From positions 1,054,001 through 1,118,000 of the forward strand of contig KN832879.1 in assembly GCA_000827325.1 (NCBI GenBank): a stretch of DNA of 64,000 bases, in the 5' to 3' direction. This DNA comes from Oidiodendron maius Zn. Lineage: Eukaryota; Ascomycota; Leotiomycetes; Myxotrichaceae. Numbering within the stretch: the first letter of the stretch is position 1; every line of letters starts with the position of its first letter. The position numbers and the translations under genes were made by a program. Positions 42,295 through 53,114 of this stretch are shown in pieces. The notes under the pieces were generated by a model. It saw only the letters and a list, made by a program, of their open reading frames with translations. It ran no database searches and was not told where the DNA came from.

Positions 42295-44042
42295 ATGGAG
42301 ACTCTCAATCGCCCGGACGAGTGGAAGATTGAACAAGGCCTGTCTGGGGCCAAGCTACCATTCTTGGACCAATCGGGGGGCGAGACTGTTCTTATCGCAC
42401 CCCACAAATGGGAAGGGTTCGTGAAGGATGAGGCGGCGATCAAAAGCGTCGGCGATCCTAACAAGCTATTTACACGAGAACTCGATGGATGGAAAGGGTA
42501 TGCCATTATTTAATGCCATCCACTTGTGCAATTGGCGTTCGCAGCGTCAGCTAACAAGCCTTCAGATACGTCGAATGGGAGAAATACCCCGAGAAGAAGG
42601 CGAAGGCACACAAGATCCTCACTTCTCAGACGTTCCCTCCGAATCCCGAATATCAGATGGGACCGATCCCCGACACCAACCCCGTTCTCCCTGGTACCCA
42701 TTGGAAGATGTGGCATCATGCCGTTGGCGGTGAGCTAACTTCTATCCCTGACGATTCCTGGGCAATCGTTCTGCGTGAAAAGCATCCGGATATGCTGCAT
42801 CTTCTTCAATTTCCGTACAATGGCGAGCCTCCTAAAAGACTCGTCACTTCAAAAGCCGTCACGCCAAATCCACTTCACTTTGTCCGGAATCATGGAGGTA
42901 TACCGTTGATCGAAAAAGACAAATTTAGTTTTGTACTGGACGGTCTAGTTGCTAATCCCAAGACTTACACACTCGATGACATTATGAATGAGTCAAGATT
43001 TCCGCGCATGGAAAAACTCGTTACCATGCAGTGCTCTGGGACTCGTCGCATTGAGCAGATTAGTTTATACCCGGGCCAAGGCGATGAGGTTCCACAGGCC
43101 CCCTGGGCTGAAGGGGCCATAGGAACAGCGAAATATGTAGGCATCAGCTTGAAAAAGCTTATTAAGGATTGTGGTGGTCTTATCGACGGCGCTAAGCATC
43201 TTGAGTTCTATGGCGCTGATACTTACTTTAAGAACGACGAGGTTATGAATTACCTCGTTAGTGTTCCGTGGTCCAAGGTCAAGGCGAATGAGGTCATCCT
43301 TGCATGGGAAATGAATGGGGAGCCTCTGCCCAAAATTCACGGGTATCCTTTGCGAGTCGTCGTACTGGGATATATCGGTGCTCGGAGTGTCAAGTGGCTT
43401 TATCGGATCAAGGCATTAAAAGACCCGAGTCTGGCTCCAGTTCAGAGGAAAGAATACCTGTACTTCAATCAGCAGGTCGGCAAGCACAATCAACGACCGA
43501 CAGCTGGTATTCAAATCCAAGAGATGCCCGTGAGCTCGGCCATCATGTCCCCTTGGCAAAAACAGGTCGTCATCCACAATGGTAAAATTCGCTGCAAAGG
43601 ATGGGCGTATTCTGGTGGCGGGAGATGGCCGGAGCGGGTGGAACTATCGGCCGATGGAGGCTTCAGCTGGTATGAGGTTCCCGTCGAGAACCTATCAGAG
43701 AAGCACAAATGGACCTGGCGGACCTGGGAGTTCGACCTTCCCTGCGACGTAGAAGGTTGGATAGAAATTGTCTGTCGATGCTGGGACAATTCTCTCAATA
43801 CACAACCTCTAAGTGTCCGCGCGGCTTGGAACTGGGGTCTCCATGTGACAAGTTCTGCTCATAGAATCAGCGTATACAGCATTAACAAGTCTCGGGCCTT
43901 GACTAAAGACCGGCTTGCGAAATTCGAACATATTGGAGCTCCGTTGGCTCCTCTCACGTGGCCAGAGGAATTCCAGACGCAGAGCTGGGAGGAATATAAT
44001 GCATACTTTGAAAAGAATGGACCTAGGGATGTGGACGACTAA
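42295..44042 (+). CDS. Sulfite oxidase, molybdenum cofactor enzyme (heme-free)
   Basis: Two exons (42295-42497 and 42566-44042; 68-bp intron, donor GTATGC) encode 559 residues. The molybdopterin domain contains the Mo-ligand cysteine in TMQCSGTRRIEQ (Cys224), the block GAIGTAKYVGISLKKLIKDC, EFYGADTYFKNDE and HGYPLRVVVLGYIGARSVKW, all standard for sulfite oxidase. The C-terminal Mo-co dimerisation domain includes GWAYSGGGRWPERVELSADG and the conserved AWNWGLHVTSSAHRISVYSI. There is no cytochrome b5 heme domain, as in plant and many fungal enzymes, which use oxygen as acceptor. It lacks both a C-terminal SKL peroxisome tag (the end is GPRDVDD) and an obvious presequence, so it may be cytosolic. 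It converts sulfite to sulfate, downstream of the SQR and dioxygenase genes 14-18 kb away. Confidence 0.92.
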
Positions 44043-44565
44043 TTTGTCTCATTGGAACCAAAAAGCACAGACATATTGACCTATACACTTTTGTCTAGTC
44101 ATCTCTAAGCGTGCCACTGTGATATTGTCTATTTGGTGACAGTATTCGATTTTGAACTTTTATGGATGATGATTGGTTTGGTATCCATAATATTAGTTTA
44201 GGTAAATCTCTTATTCAAGTATTCTCAGAATATGACCATGAATGTTGATGTAGCGAAGAGAGACCGCTCTCCTCATGTGGACGTTGTCCTATAACAGCTA
44301 CTAAATTTTAAGGACGGCTACAGCAAGGCTTCGAGGAAAAGTTACATATCAATCAATATAAGAAAAATATTGCGAGCTATGGCAGTTATGAGCAGCTAAG
44401 CAAATGCTCCAGTAAAGCGCGTATGGAGATATCATAGGATGATAGCTTTATATGACTTGAAAGTCAAATAGCCTTGTCAATCAACATTATGTATCCCTAC
44501 TTTTCATCTAGTGGCTTCATACCTTCTGCCAAGTAATATCAAGGGCCCATTTTAACCACGTGATA
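44043..44565. other. Intergenic between convergent genes
   Basis: About 520 AT-rich bases with no gene pattern. Confidence 0.5.
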
Positions 44566-45231
44566 TTAAATGTTGTCGTGTCGCCCTAAGTCTTCCTGAA
44601 GTTGATATGTCCTCCGCGACTTATCCTTTACATATATTTGCATGATTTCGTTTCGCCAATTGGTAGACATTGCGGCTAGGTGTGCTTCTCCGCCAAGGCC
44701 ATTTTTCCATTCATATTCGTGAAGGGCCAGGTATGTGGCCTCCTTATCCATTGCAAAGTGAGACGTCTTGAATCTCCTAGTTCGAAGCCATCCTGGCACT
44801 TTTGATAGCAGATCAGTGTGTTCTTGTTCGTACCATTTATCAAACTGGACTTCTGCATTTTCGACATCTTTGAGTGTCATGCTAACTGCGACTAGTTCAA
44901 CATCACCTGGCTTGGACAGATGAAACTCGACGCCGGGAGCCTGTCGTAAAGAGACTAAGTCGTATAAAGCTTCGCCATTGGTTAACTCTGAAAAAGAACC
45001 TGACTGGCTTTTGGAATCGGCGGGAAGTAGGCCAACGTCGATACCGTATTCGTAAGTCGTGAACCATTCCGGTTTCTCATTGTCTGTAGCTTGGTACACG
45101 ACCATTCGTGTGATGGAATGAGTCGGGCTTTTCCCTTCCTCGCGTGTTTGCTGATATGAACCAGGAAATTCTACGCCATCCGGCTGAGAGTCTGACAGTA
45201 CAATAGCATAGAGAGCTGTTACCGGAGGCAT
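44566..45231 (-). CDS. EthD/dimeric alpha-beta barrel-like hypothetical protein
   Basis: A single-exon protein of 221 residues. It has two related halves: an N-terminal part ending near residue 100 (TRMVVYQATDNEKPEWFTTY, then LYDLVSLRQAPGVE) and a C-terminal part (LVAVSMTLKDVENAEVQFDK, WYEQEHTDLLSKVPGWLRTR). The phrase WYEQEHTDLLSKVPGWLRTRRF is typical of the EthD/ferredoxin-like dimeric barrel group found throughout fungi. These proteins may bind or transform small aromatic compounds, but most are uncharacterised. No signal peptide. It lies between sulfite oxidase (convergent) and an MFS transporter (divergent). Confidence 0.75.
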   Translation of the reverse strand: MPPVTALYAIVLSDSQPDGVEFPGSYQQTREEGKSPTHSITRMVVYQATDNEKPEWFTTYEYGIDVGLLPADSKSQSGSFSELTNGEALYDLVSLRQAPGVEFHLSKPGDVELVAVSMTLKDVENAEVQFDKWYEQEHTDLLSKVPGWLRTRRFKTSHFAMDKEATYLALHEYEWKNGLGGEAHLAAMSTNWRNEIMQIYVKDKSRRTYQLQEDLGRHDNI

Positions 45232-45958
45232 TTCACCGAGACTTCAACCTATCTTTCACAGTGAGTAGGGAGGTCGGTATATTAATCTTGAGTGGAGGTA
45301 TAGACTTCCATGCCTTATCAATTATTGATACCCGTATTCTAATTATTAGCCACAGTACTTCCGCTATCGGGAAGAAAACCTCTTTCGGAAGGATACATCC
45401 ATACATCCAGCTATATGTTTTCGTGTTCCACTAAGCGTGAAAATATGGGGTGCATAAATCCGAAGGTGGGGTTGTAAAGAAGTTATAGAGTCGAAGCCCT
45501 CGGATGTCATTTGGTGCTGCCCGATAGTAATGCGGGGCCAAAATTATTCCATGTTAAACCGTGGGACTTTTTTAACACTACTTCTCAAGAATGGGAGGTG
45601 TTGCTTCTGTGGGTGCACTGAATCCTCTCGGGATAATTCCTCGGACTTTCGCCGCGGCGTATACGTGGAAGCTTCGACACCCCAGTTTTGATTGACCAGT
45701 GCATAACCGTAGCTTGGCATGTGGGAATTAAAAGCTTGATATATGCCAGGGTGCCATTGGCCGTAGGTTCCTCAATTTTCTGTCTAGAAAAGCAGTGGGC
45801 CTCCAGGGCAAAGCTGGGGTAGTTCGACGCAGAAAATCATCTTGGCTCCTTCCTCCTTTTTCTTTATGCAAAATAAGTCTCAGCGTCCCTACTACCTTGC
45901 AGACTATCAATAGTTATCGATCATTCTCTCAAAGCTCACGGCGATATCAAGTATTACA
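45232..45958. promoter_or_regulatory. Divergent promoter, EthD-like / MFS transporter
   Basis: About 730 bases between two divergent starts. No gene is recognised and no specific site is assigned. Confidence 0.4.
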
Positions 45959-47598
45959 ATGAATACATCCACTGCAGCAACCGAGAAAGGTCACTTGGCG
46001 CTCGAGATCGGTGCCGAAAGAAACGACAGAGCAATTGATCAGGACCGAGATACTTTCCTTCCTAGGCCTTCCGACGACCCAAATGACCCATTAAACTTTC
46101 CTCTATGGCTGAAGGTAGGCCAATTTAATAGTTCCAGTCTCTAGATACTAAGTATGACCCGTAGATCGTTATCCTCCTCCAAGTCTGTCTGCTTGGCGCT
46201 CTCGGAACACTCAACACTGCCATCATAAATCCTGCCTATGGCCCATTAGCAAAGGAATTCCATATTACGACGGTTCGCGCATCCTATCAGACAACGGTTG
46301 TTATTGCGCTTAATGGAGTCGGCCCCTTTCTCTGGATTCCACTTGCCAATGTCTATGGGAGAAGACCGGTCTATCTCTTCACCACTCTACTAGGATTTGC
46401 CTCTGCTCTTGGTTCCGCATATTCCAAGAATTTTTCTCAGCTTATCGTCGCTCGTGTTTTCAATGGCCTCTTTCCTGCTGCTCTGGGTCTTGGACCTGCT
46501 ACCGTAGTGGACCTCTTTTTCTATCATCAGCGTGGAAGAGCTATGGGTTTATTCACTGTCATTCTCACCACAGGAGCTCATCTTGCACCGATAGTAGGAG
46601 GCCTCATTGGCCAGTTTCTGGGTTGGAGATGGACTTTCAAGTTTGCTGCCATCCTTGATGGGGTGATGTTTCTCGTAATTGCGTTCTGCCTGCCCGAAAC
46701 TCTTTACGTACGAGACCAATCGCGTTTGACTCGCACACTTTCCGAGAGGGAGATAGAGTTCACCCCGAGGACATATCTTTCTCGATTGAGGCTATACTCC
46801 ACTTTCCCGGAATTGAAGCTGAAATGGAATCAATTCATCATTCCGTCAATAAAGATGGCTAAATACCCTTCCGTCCTCTTTCCTGCGCTATATTATGGAG
46901 CTCAATATGGGTTTGCCTCGATCCTTCCCGCTGTCACTGTGGCAAGTATATTCAGTGAGGCGTTTCACTGGGATACTCTCGAAATTGGACTGGCATACGG
47001 CGGAGCGCTTTCAGTTGGAGGTGTCCTTGGCGAATTGGCCGCAGGAGTAGTCCTCGACGGCATTGTCAAGCGCGCTCGCCGCAACTTTGCGGGCACAAAT
47101 CCGCCTCCAGAAATCCGTCTCAAAGCGATATGGACAGGGGCTCTTCTTGTACCAGCTGGGCTCCTCATTTATGGCTTCACTCTGCAATATCATGTCTTTT
47201 GGTTTGTTCCTCTTTTTGGAATGGGCCTGGCTTGTTTTGGCCTGCAAGTAATCGCCACCACCTGCTACACCTATAGCACGGATTGCTATCGTGCGCAGAG
47301 TTCAGAAACGGCACAGCTGTTCAATCTTATAAGACAGGAGTTTGGCATGACATACGCATTTTATGTTGTCGCGCTGTGTAAGAGGATCGGATATCAGTGG
47401 GCTTTTTTCATGTTTGCAGTGTTGGGAAGTGTACTGGGTTTTCTGCCAATTGTGGTCTTGATGTTTAAAGGGAAGGAGATTAGGGAAAGGCTAGGTGTCC
47501 CAAGGAATATTAATGCCTTGGACGGTGATAATCTGCGAGAGGTTGAATTAGATAAGCTTGGTGAGGAGAAGGCTGTGCACGACGAAGTTAAGGGATGA
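45959..47598 (+). CDS. MFS transporter, drug:H+ antiporter-like
   Basis: Two exons (45959-46114 and 46165-47598; 50-bp intron) give 529 residues with about 12 hydrophobic helices. The cytosolic N terminus ends in DDPNDPLNFPLWLK, the usual lead-in to the first helix of fungal DHA1 carriers. Between helices 2 and 3 is GPFLWIPLANVYGRRPVYLF, containing the MFS motif A with GRRP. Helix 5 carries GAHLAPIVGGLIGQFLGWRW, the antiporter-type motif C with WRW. A charged central loop separates the halves, and the C-terminal tail is acidic. The substrate is unknown. It is divergent from the EthD-like gene and next to a Zn2Cys6 gene, and the three could form a small export or catabolic unit. Confidence 0.88.
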
Positions 47599-48617
47599 AT
47601 GCAACGGAAAGGCCGATTGATTAGTAGAATTGAAATGAGCTTCTTCACATAGCTATCGTAAAGCTAATTCCGAGAGGCGAAATTGAAAGGTTTCTTAAGT
47701 AAAATCTGTGCTCCTTGTTATTTCCTCTAGCATATTTAAATTTTCATTGAATGTTTTTGCCTTGGCCCTTTGCCGTGTTAAAATAGTCCGTTCTAAGGAA
47801 CACTCAAAGAACTTCTCCCGTTCTTCTCTGAGCCAATGTATCTCCTACCTGTTTGAAAGTCAGCATAACCGCTCATCAAAAGGTTGCTGCGCGGCTTTAA
47901 GTTCGAATCCGACCTTTCCGACTAACACTCCTGGTTCAACTTCAAATGGTATTGAGACTTCCAATCGCGACACTGGGTCTACAGGAGAAAATTACATCGT
48001 TAGTGAGAGTGACTCCCGTGTTGAAAAGAACATCAGCGATAAGTGTCGAGCACCAATTATTAATCTGGACTACCTCGACCTCGGTGATAAGTGTGGGATA
48101 TCACGCATCAATTTGGACTACTTTGACCTCGAGTCTGACCCTGACTTCGTATCGGGAGGGGGGACAGTATGAATTCACGAAATGCAAAGGTGTGCCTGGC
48201 GGGGCATAGGCATCTTGTTAGGGTCTTAAGGGCATGATGGCTTGTTCTCCCTACTATGTCTTCTATAACACTCTAGCCTTAAAAACGCTAAATATAATAA
48301 TCCCATACGAATTCATGTTGTGAGGTAAAGGATTCTTTGTCCATTTTCTACACCGTCTCCGTGTATCAAAGAATTGAGAGACATGAATATTAGACGGTAA
48401 TATTTACCCGCTGTGCCAAATATAAATCGGCGATTGTTATATTTCTTTCATTTTATGGTATCCAAGCGACGGTGCAGGACCGTCTCGTCTTCGGCAAGCG
48501 AAGGAGATTTTAAAAGTTTAGCTTCTGAGAAGTCGACGGGAAGGTGGAGAAACTCTCCCTTTTATCTTAACTTGCTTACCCGGAAAGTTCACTGAATGGG
48601 GTGTCGTTAGCTGTGTG
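47599..48617. other. Intergenic with one doubtful frame
   Basis: About 1 kb between convergent genes. A 154-codon frame at 47708-48172 has an odd internal repeat in its last 40 codons (ISDKCRAPIINLDYLDLGDK, then CGISRINLDYFDL). It is not flanked by convincing signals and has no recognisable domain. It may be chance or a decayed gene end. Confidence 0.35.
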
Positions 48618-51022
48618 TTAGATCCAAGCAAGGTCCTCAGCTGGTTCAACGGATTGGTTCATCTGCTGCACCCACGATTCCATATCAAATTGTGGTTCTA
48701 TCAAATCTTCAAACCTGATCGCTCCATATAGTTGATCGATATCGACCGTGGCAGCAGATAAGTTAGGATGCCGTGCTGAAGGAAGGCTAGATTGTACACC
48801 CATCCATGTGTCCGAAGGGGCAGCCTCATCCGAGCAGTGGAGCAGGGACGTCCGATCAACGTCATGGGTAGAATTATCTTGGGCGCTGAGACTTCCATAG
48901 TAGAAGCCGGACTTTTCCATCTTCCGATAGCAAAGTTTCAGAATTTGGCCCCCAGATTTCGCCAGCTGGATATTTCTCTGAGCCAAATCAAGCCGATAAA
49001 TAGCTTTTCGAAGAGCATCATGTATCAGATCTAGAAGAGCAAGATCCGTAGGAGGGTACTTAATGGCTGTAACCGCTAGGAAAATGCCTGCATCGAGGGT
49101 GTAGAAAGAGAGAGCATGGATATTATAGTACCGTGTTCCCATTTGATTAAAAAGCCGTTCCTGCGCGTCAAGTGTATTAAGCGCCGCTTGGAGTGCAGCC
49201 TGCCGACTGGCAGCATATGCTCCAGCATGTGGCCTGTGTAGGGCCATTAGAAATGAGTTGGCTGCCGTAACTATCTGCTGGCGTTGCTTCGGGATATTTG
49301 GGTACCTTGCATCCCATGATGTATCAGGGTTGTTGGGCCGGTGAGCGGGGGGCAGATCATCCACCAAAGAGATAATCTGATCGTTGACTGTTTTAATGAT
49401 AGTGTAGTCTTTTAAATGGGGCTTGTCGGCGCCCAGAGTCATTGCTTTGTGCATCTGTTGACAAACCGCATACTGAAAAAGGTGTGGTGTAAAGGCCGAT
49501 GGCGGGTCGTGCTCGGCTAGAGCTGTGGGAACTGTGCTTGATGGGTCGGCGGGTATGTCACAGTCCAGTGGCGTTCTGATTGTACAGTCACTGCAGTTGA
49601 TGGTTCGAGGCCGGCTCAAGGTGAAGGCCATATGGCTACTCGTATTAGAGAGGATGCAACGAGATGCGTAGGGGAGTCCAACCTATCCCAGGAGAATAAC
49701 TTTATCCACAGTCTTCTCTTATACTCATCGTACCATAGTTGGCTGAGGGTTTCTTCTACTTCGGACTCTGCTTTTTGATAGACCTTAGACTGTAGGTGTA
49801 AACCTAGGTCCTGAGCCATCCTGTGGAGAAACTGTCAGAAATTATCCGGTACCACGATAGAAGGAGTCAAGAAGCAAACCTCACCTAATCGCACCACCTA
49901 AAATATGCCATGCTTTCTTCCCTTGACTGCAATTCTTCAACCACAACGCCCTCATCAGGTCATGCTGTACAGCGGTGATGGTTGGACTATCCCGTCCCAA
50001 TATTGTCATTATATTCATGCCGTTCTCGCTATACCTGCACGAGAGATTATCACAACTGGTGTAATCGCTCACTTGCAGGGCCTCAATAGAAAACACGTGA
50101 GACGGAGCAAACCGCAAAGCCACAGCAAGCACTTGAAAGAGCAGCGCCGGAAAGTATAGAAGATCCCCTGATAACTCTTCGAGCCTACCGTCCGCAGTCA
50201 AGTCATCACCTCGTGCCCACCACGAAGCGTACAGCTTGTCGAAATAAAACTTCTCTAGCACTGCAAAGTACCAGTTTGCCTCGTCAAAATAAATATCGAC
50301 GAGCTCCCGGCTCACATCTGGGGGCGGTAATTGTGTAATGATGCTACGGAATTCGCCTTTTGCGGAGGGAGCCAAATATTTGTCTGGTGTAGAAATGATA
50401 TTTTGAAGGTCCCCGTCATCTCTTAGTAACTGCCCCATTTCGCGTTAGTAGCCCCCGTTATAGAGAGGTTCAAACTTGCCTCATGTAATTCCGATAGAAC
50501 ATTGTCCTCACTGGAGAATGAATAGCCGACTTGATCTGGAAGCCATTGGTCTCTATGAAACGTCGACGAATGGCCATCCTCTGGTGGGACATCTGGCGGG
50601 ACATCTGGCGGGACAAGTTGTCCTGGTAGTAACTGCTCCTCTGCCCCTCGCGTTATTGCCTCATCAGGTCTGCAGGTATTGTCAGTCTAGTGAAGAGCTG
50701 TATTGCAAGCGAGGAAATGTTGCAGAACCTGGACTAAGCAAGTCGTGACGTGTTGCGGCGCGCGCAGGTGTTTTGCAGGCACTTCGCTTTGAGGAAGGCA
50801 AACATTCCCTCCATTTTGCTTACCTGGCGGAGCAGTCGTATCTACATTTCTCCGGGACTTTCCTTCTGATGCAGATATTACACGGCCTAGCACGATCGCA
50901 CTTCAAGCAAGTCAGGAAGCGTCGGTGTAGCCAAGGACACGACGCACCTTTTGTTTCCTGCGATGGCATTCAGTGCATGCCGTTACAGGACGTTTCCGCT
51001 TGTCATATAGCCGGCCTTGCAT
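48618..51022 (-). CDS. Zn2Cys6 transcription factor with a GC-AG intron
   Basis: Six exons on the minus strand: 50948-51022, 50824-50900, 50480-50669, 49885-50429, 49683-49820 and 48618-49635. Together they give 680 residues. The zinc cluster is complete after splicing: TACTECHRRKQKCDRARPCN then ICIRRKVPEKC, with regular spacing. A proline-rich linker has three near-identical PPDV units. The fungal-specific domain covers about residues 190-480 and includes KKAWHILGGAIRMAQDLGLH across an exon junction. The third intron (50430-50479) uses a GC donor (GAG/GCAAGT) with a good branch site CTACTAAC; reading through it breaks the frame. The last junction gives WDSHMAF where WDRxMA is more usual. It may regulate the adjacent MFS gene or the lost sulfatase gene. 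Confidence 0.88.
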
Positions 51023-51290
51023 GGTATGCGCAGGGAGACAGTAGATTTCAACCTGTCTTTTGCAAGGACTTTGAGGACATGTCCCCACCAGCACTAGATA
51101 AATTTAGTCAGCATAATTAAGCGAGCACCAGCACCAGCTGATTGATTAGTTCCTCCCAACCAGCTTAAGTCCTGAGCAGCAGCCTTCCGGCCAAGTAGAG
51201 GAGTTGCTACGGAGATTACGTAGGTATCACAGCAAATATCCCACCAGGAGACTTGTATTTTCCGTTGAAATTGAACCGTGAAGAGGCAGG
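51023..51290. other. Spacer between regulator and LINE fragment
   Basis: About 270 bases. They hold the regulator promoter and perhaps part of the LINE 5' UTR. Confidence 0.4.
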
Positions 51291-51745
51291 ATGACTGAGC
51301 GAGCAAGCGTCACGCCTCCAAACGGCGAAGGGGGAGAGAATGGAGGGTACAATGGAAGTAAGATAAGGCGCTTGGTGCGCCACAATCGATCAGAGCGGAG
51401 ATTACATCACATCCGCAAATGTGCAAATGAAGGTGCAGACTAACCTGGAGAAGTCGCTCTGAAGGCCATGGAAGAGCAGAATCTGGGACAGGCCAAACAG
51501 ATTGCGACGATCGAGGAACAAAAACGGACGCACCAAAACCAATTCGGGGCTCTCACCAAGATACCGAAACTAGATCGAAACCCTCATCAAAAAGTACAAA
51601 ATCAGATTGAAACCCTCACCCAACAGTCTCTCAATAAATTGATACAATCAAAGAAGAGATGTCAACAATGGGGAAACAGATTCAAACTCAGCTGTCCAGC
51701 CTTCAAGCATCCAGGTCCTCCCCGCCATATGCGGATGACAGCCCC
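51291..51745 (+). mobile_element. LINE (Tad1-like) ORF1 5' fragment
   Basis: From an ATG near 51291 (MTERASVTPPNGEGG) the sequence runs into coiled-coil blocks typical of the ORF1 protein of fungal Tad1-type LINEs: ALKAMEEQNLGQAKQIATIE, QNQIETLTQQSLNKLIQSKK and STMGKQIQTQLSSLQASRSS, then PPYAD. Stops and frame changes interrupt it. It ends at about 51740-51750, where sulfatase-like sequence begins in the same orientation. No reverse transcriptase is attached. It is a short 5' piece, which is unusual because LINE remnants are normally 5'-truncated. Confidence 0.55.
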
Positions 51746-51749
51746 GGCA

Positions 51750-52370
51750 GTCTACATGATAAGCGTCCTGCGCGACTGATAGAACTACGTCTTGTACCCG
51801 CAGATGTCAAGCCCGGACCAATGGTAGGCGTGTCTGACCCTGAATGGAGAGGTCGTAATGCAGATGAAATGGCCGCATCGGCTCGCAAGATGGAAGTCTT
51901 CGCGGCGATGGTCGGCATGATTGACCAAAATATTCAAAGAGCGATCTCCTACCTTGAGACCACTAACAAGCTTGACAACACCCTTCATTCTATTTATGCC
52001 TCACAACGGGGCCGGAGGCACGCTACTGGAAGCACTACCCATGATGGGCGGTTTGACGAGTATGGGTGCGCTGATTGAGAAGCATTGTTACAACAAAGTT
52101 GAAGAATATCAGGAACCTCGACTCGTTACCTGGTACGGTGCAGCATGAGCCTGTGCGGGTATGGCGCCTTCTAGGGGTTCAAGACGTGGATTACAGAGGG
52201 TGGAATTCGTTGCGTTGTGAGGAATCCACCTTATGGGCGGTGCCGGGACAAGTACTCTCACAACCGTGACCGACATTCTCCCCACGATTCTTGATTTGGC
52301 TGGTGTGTTGTATTCTTCGCCAACTTTCCGTGGCCGCGAGGTCGTTCCAATATTAAAGAGTTTTTAGTGA
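51750..52370 (+). pseudogene. Arylsulfatase C-terminal remnant
   Basis: Decayed sequence of the sulfatase family (PF00884). Segments in order are RLIELRLVPADVKPGPMVGV, ASARKMEVFAAMVGMIDQNI, QRAISYLETTNKLDNT, GAGGTLLEALPMMGGLTSMG, ALIEKHCYNKVEEYQEPRL and, further on, TTVTDILPTILDLAGVLY and PTFRGREVVPI. They fall in at least three frames. The N-terminal half with the formylglycine motif (CxPxR) is missing, replaced by a LINE fragment. Sulfatases release sulfate from organic esters for sulfur supply. Their presence beside the sulfur-oxidation genes may be coincidental or may point to a former sulfur-acquisition function of the locus. Confidence 0.75.
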
Positions 52371-53114
52371 TTTCAAATCTTCTAACTTGGCTTATAATTA
52401 TTAAAGCAGCTAGGAAGCTTCAAATTTCGGGGTTGAAGCCTCTATGTATTATTGTTGTTGGTATATAGGCAGCCAGATTTTGAAGATTTTGGTGTAAATT
52501 AGAGTCGCCCGCTCGCATATGAAGTACGTCATACATTACTCTTTACGGCGGCGTGTGGTGCGAGTGTAACGGGAGACGCGTATAATTGGTACCTAACATA
52601 GATAGTCAGTGCCCTTGCCCTACTGAGGGTCTATATATCCCCAGAGATAAAAGAAGATTAAAGAGCAAAGAACAATACAACGACCTTCTAGCCAATCACT
52701 CAATACAAGTATATTGAGATACTTTTCATGTCGATTAGTAAGCTTGCGCTGGCATCTGGTGCACCCTAAGTTGCCTAACTGCGGCGGGAGGCGCGGGGGC
52801 TGCGGGTCCCCCGTAATTTCTTGGCATGTTGGATAAATAAGTGTACACCCTGCTCTTCGCTTCAGGGGGTCTTCACCCATAATATACTTGGAAGGTCCTA
52901 GAAGCGAAGAGCAGGGTGTACACTTATTTATCCAACATACCAAGTATAACGCGAGTTGGCAGTGTTTGCGCGATGCAGGAAGCACAGCCGGAAGCTACCT
53001 GACGAATAGCCTTTGAACACGTGTACTTACCTACCTTGCATAGGCTCCATTCTTCAGGACCTAATGCTGTCTGCACTTTTCCATTACCTCTCTCATATTA
53101 GAGCCAAGAGGTAA
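52371..53114. other. Intergenic with a long foldback
   Basis: About 740 bases without a gene except for the inverted repeat listed separately. The last 60 bases before 53115 are probably the promoter of the ankyrin gene. Confidence 0.5.
52820..52944. repeat. Foldback: 43-bp inverted repeat, 39-base spacer
   Basis: The arms 52820-52862 and 52902-52944 are reverse complements at 42 of 43 positions (left arm begins CTTGGCATGTTGGATAAATA). The spacer is 39 bases. Such near-perfect arms indicate a recent event, either a small inverted-repeat element or a template-switch duplication. No target-site duplication is clear. Confidence 0.9.

Noticed and set aside
47708-48172. 154-codon frame with an internal repeat as a gene
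   Set aside because: It has a hydrophobic but unconvincing start, no domain and no support from splice signals; it is noted only as doubtful in the spacer entry.
51468-51779. 103-codon frame as an independent coiled-coil gene
   Set aside because: The sequence matches the ORF1 coiled coil of Tad1-type LINEs, has interrupted neighbours and runs into sulfatase sequence.
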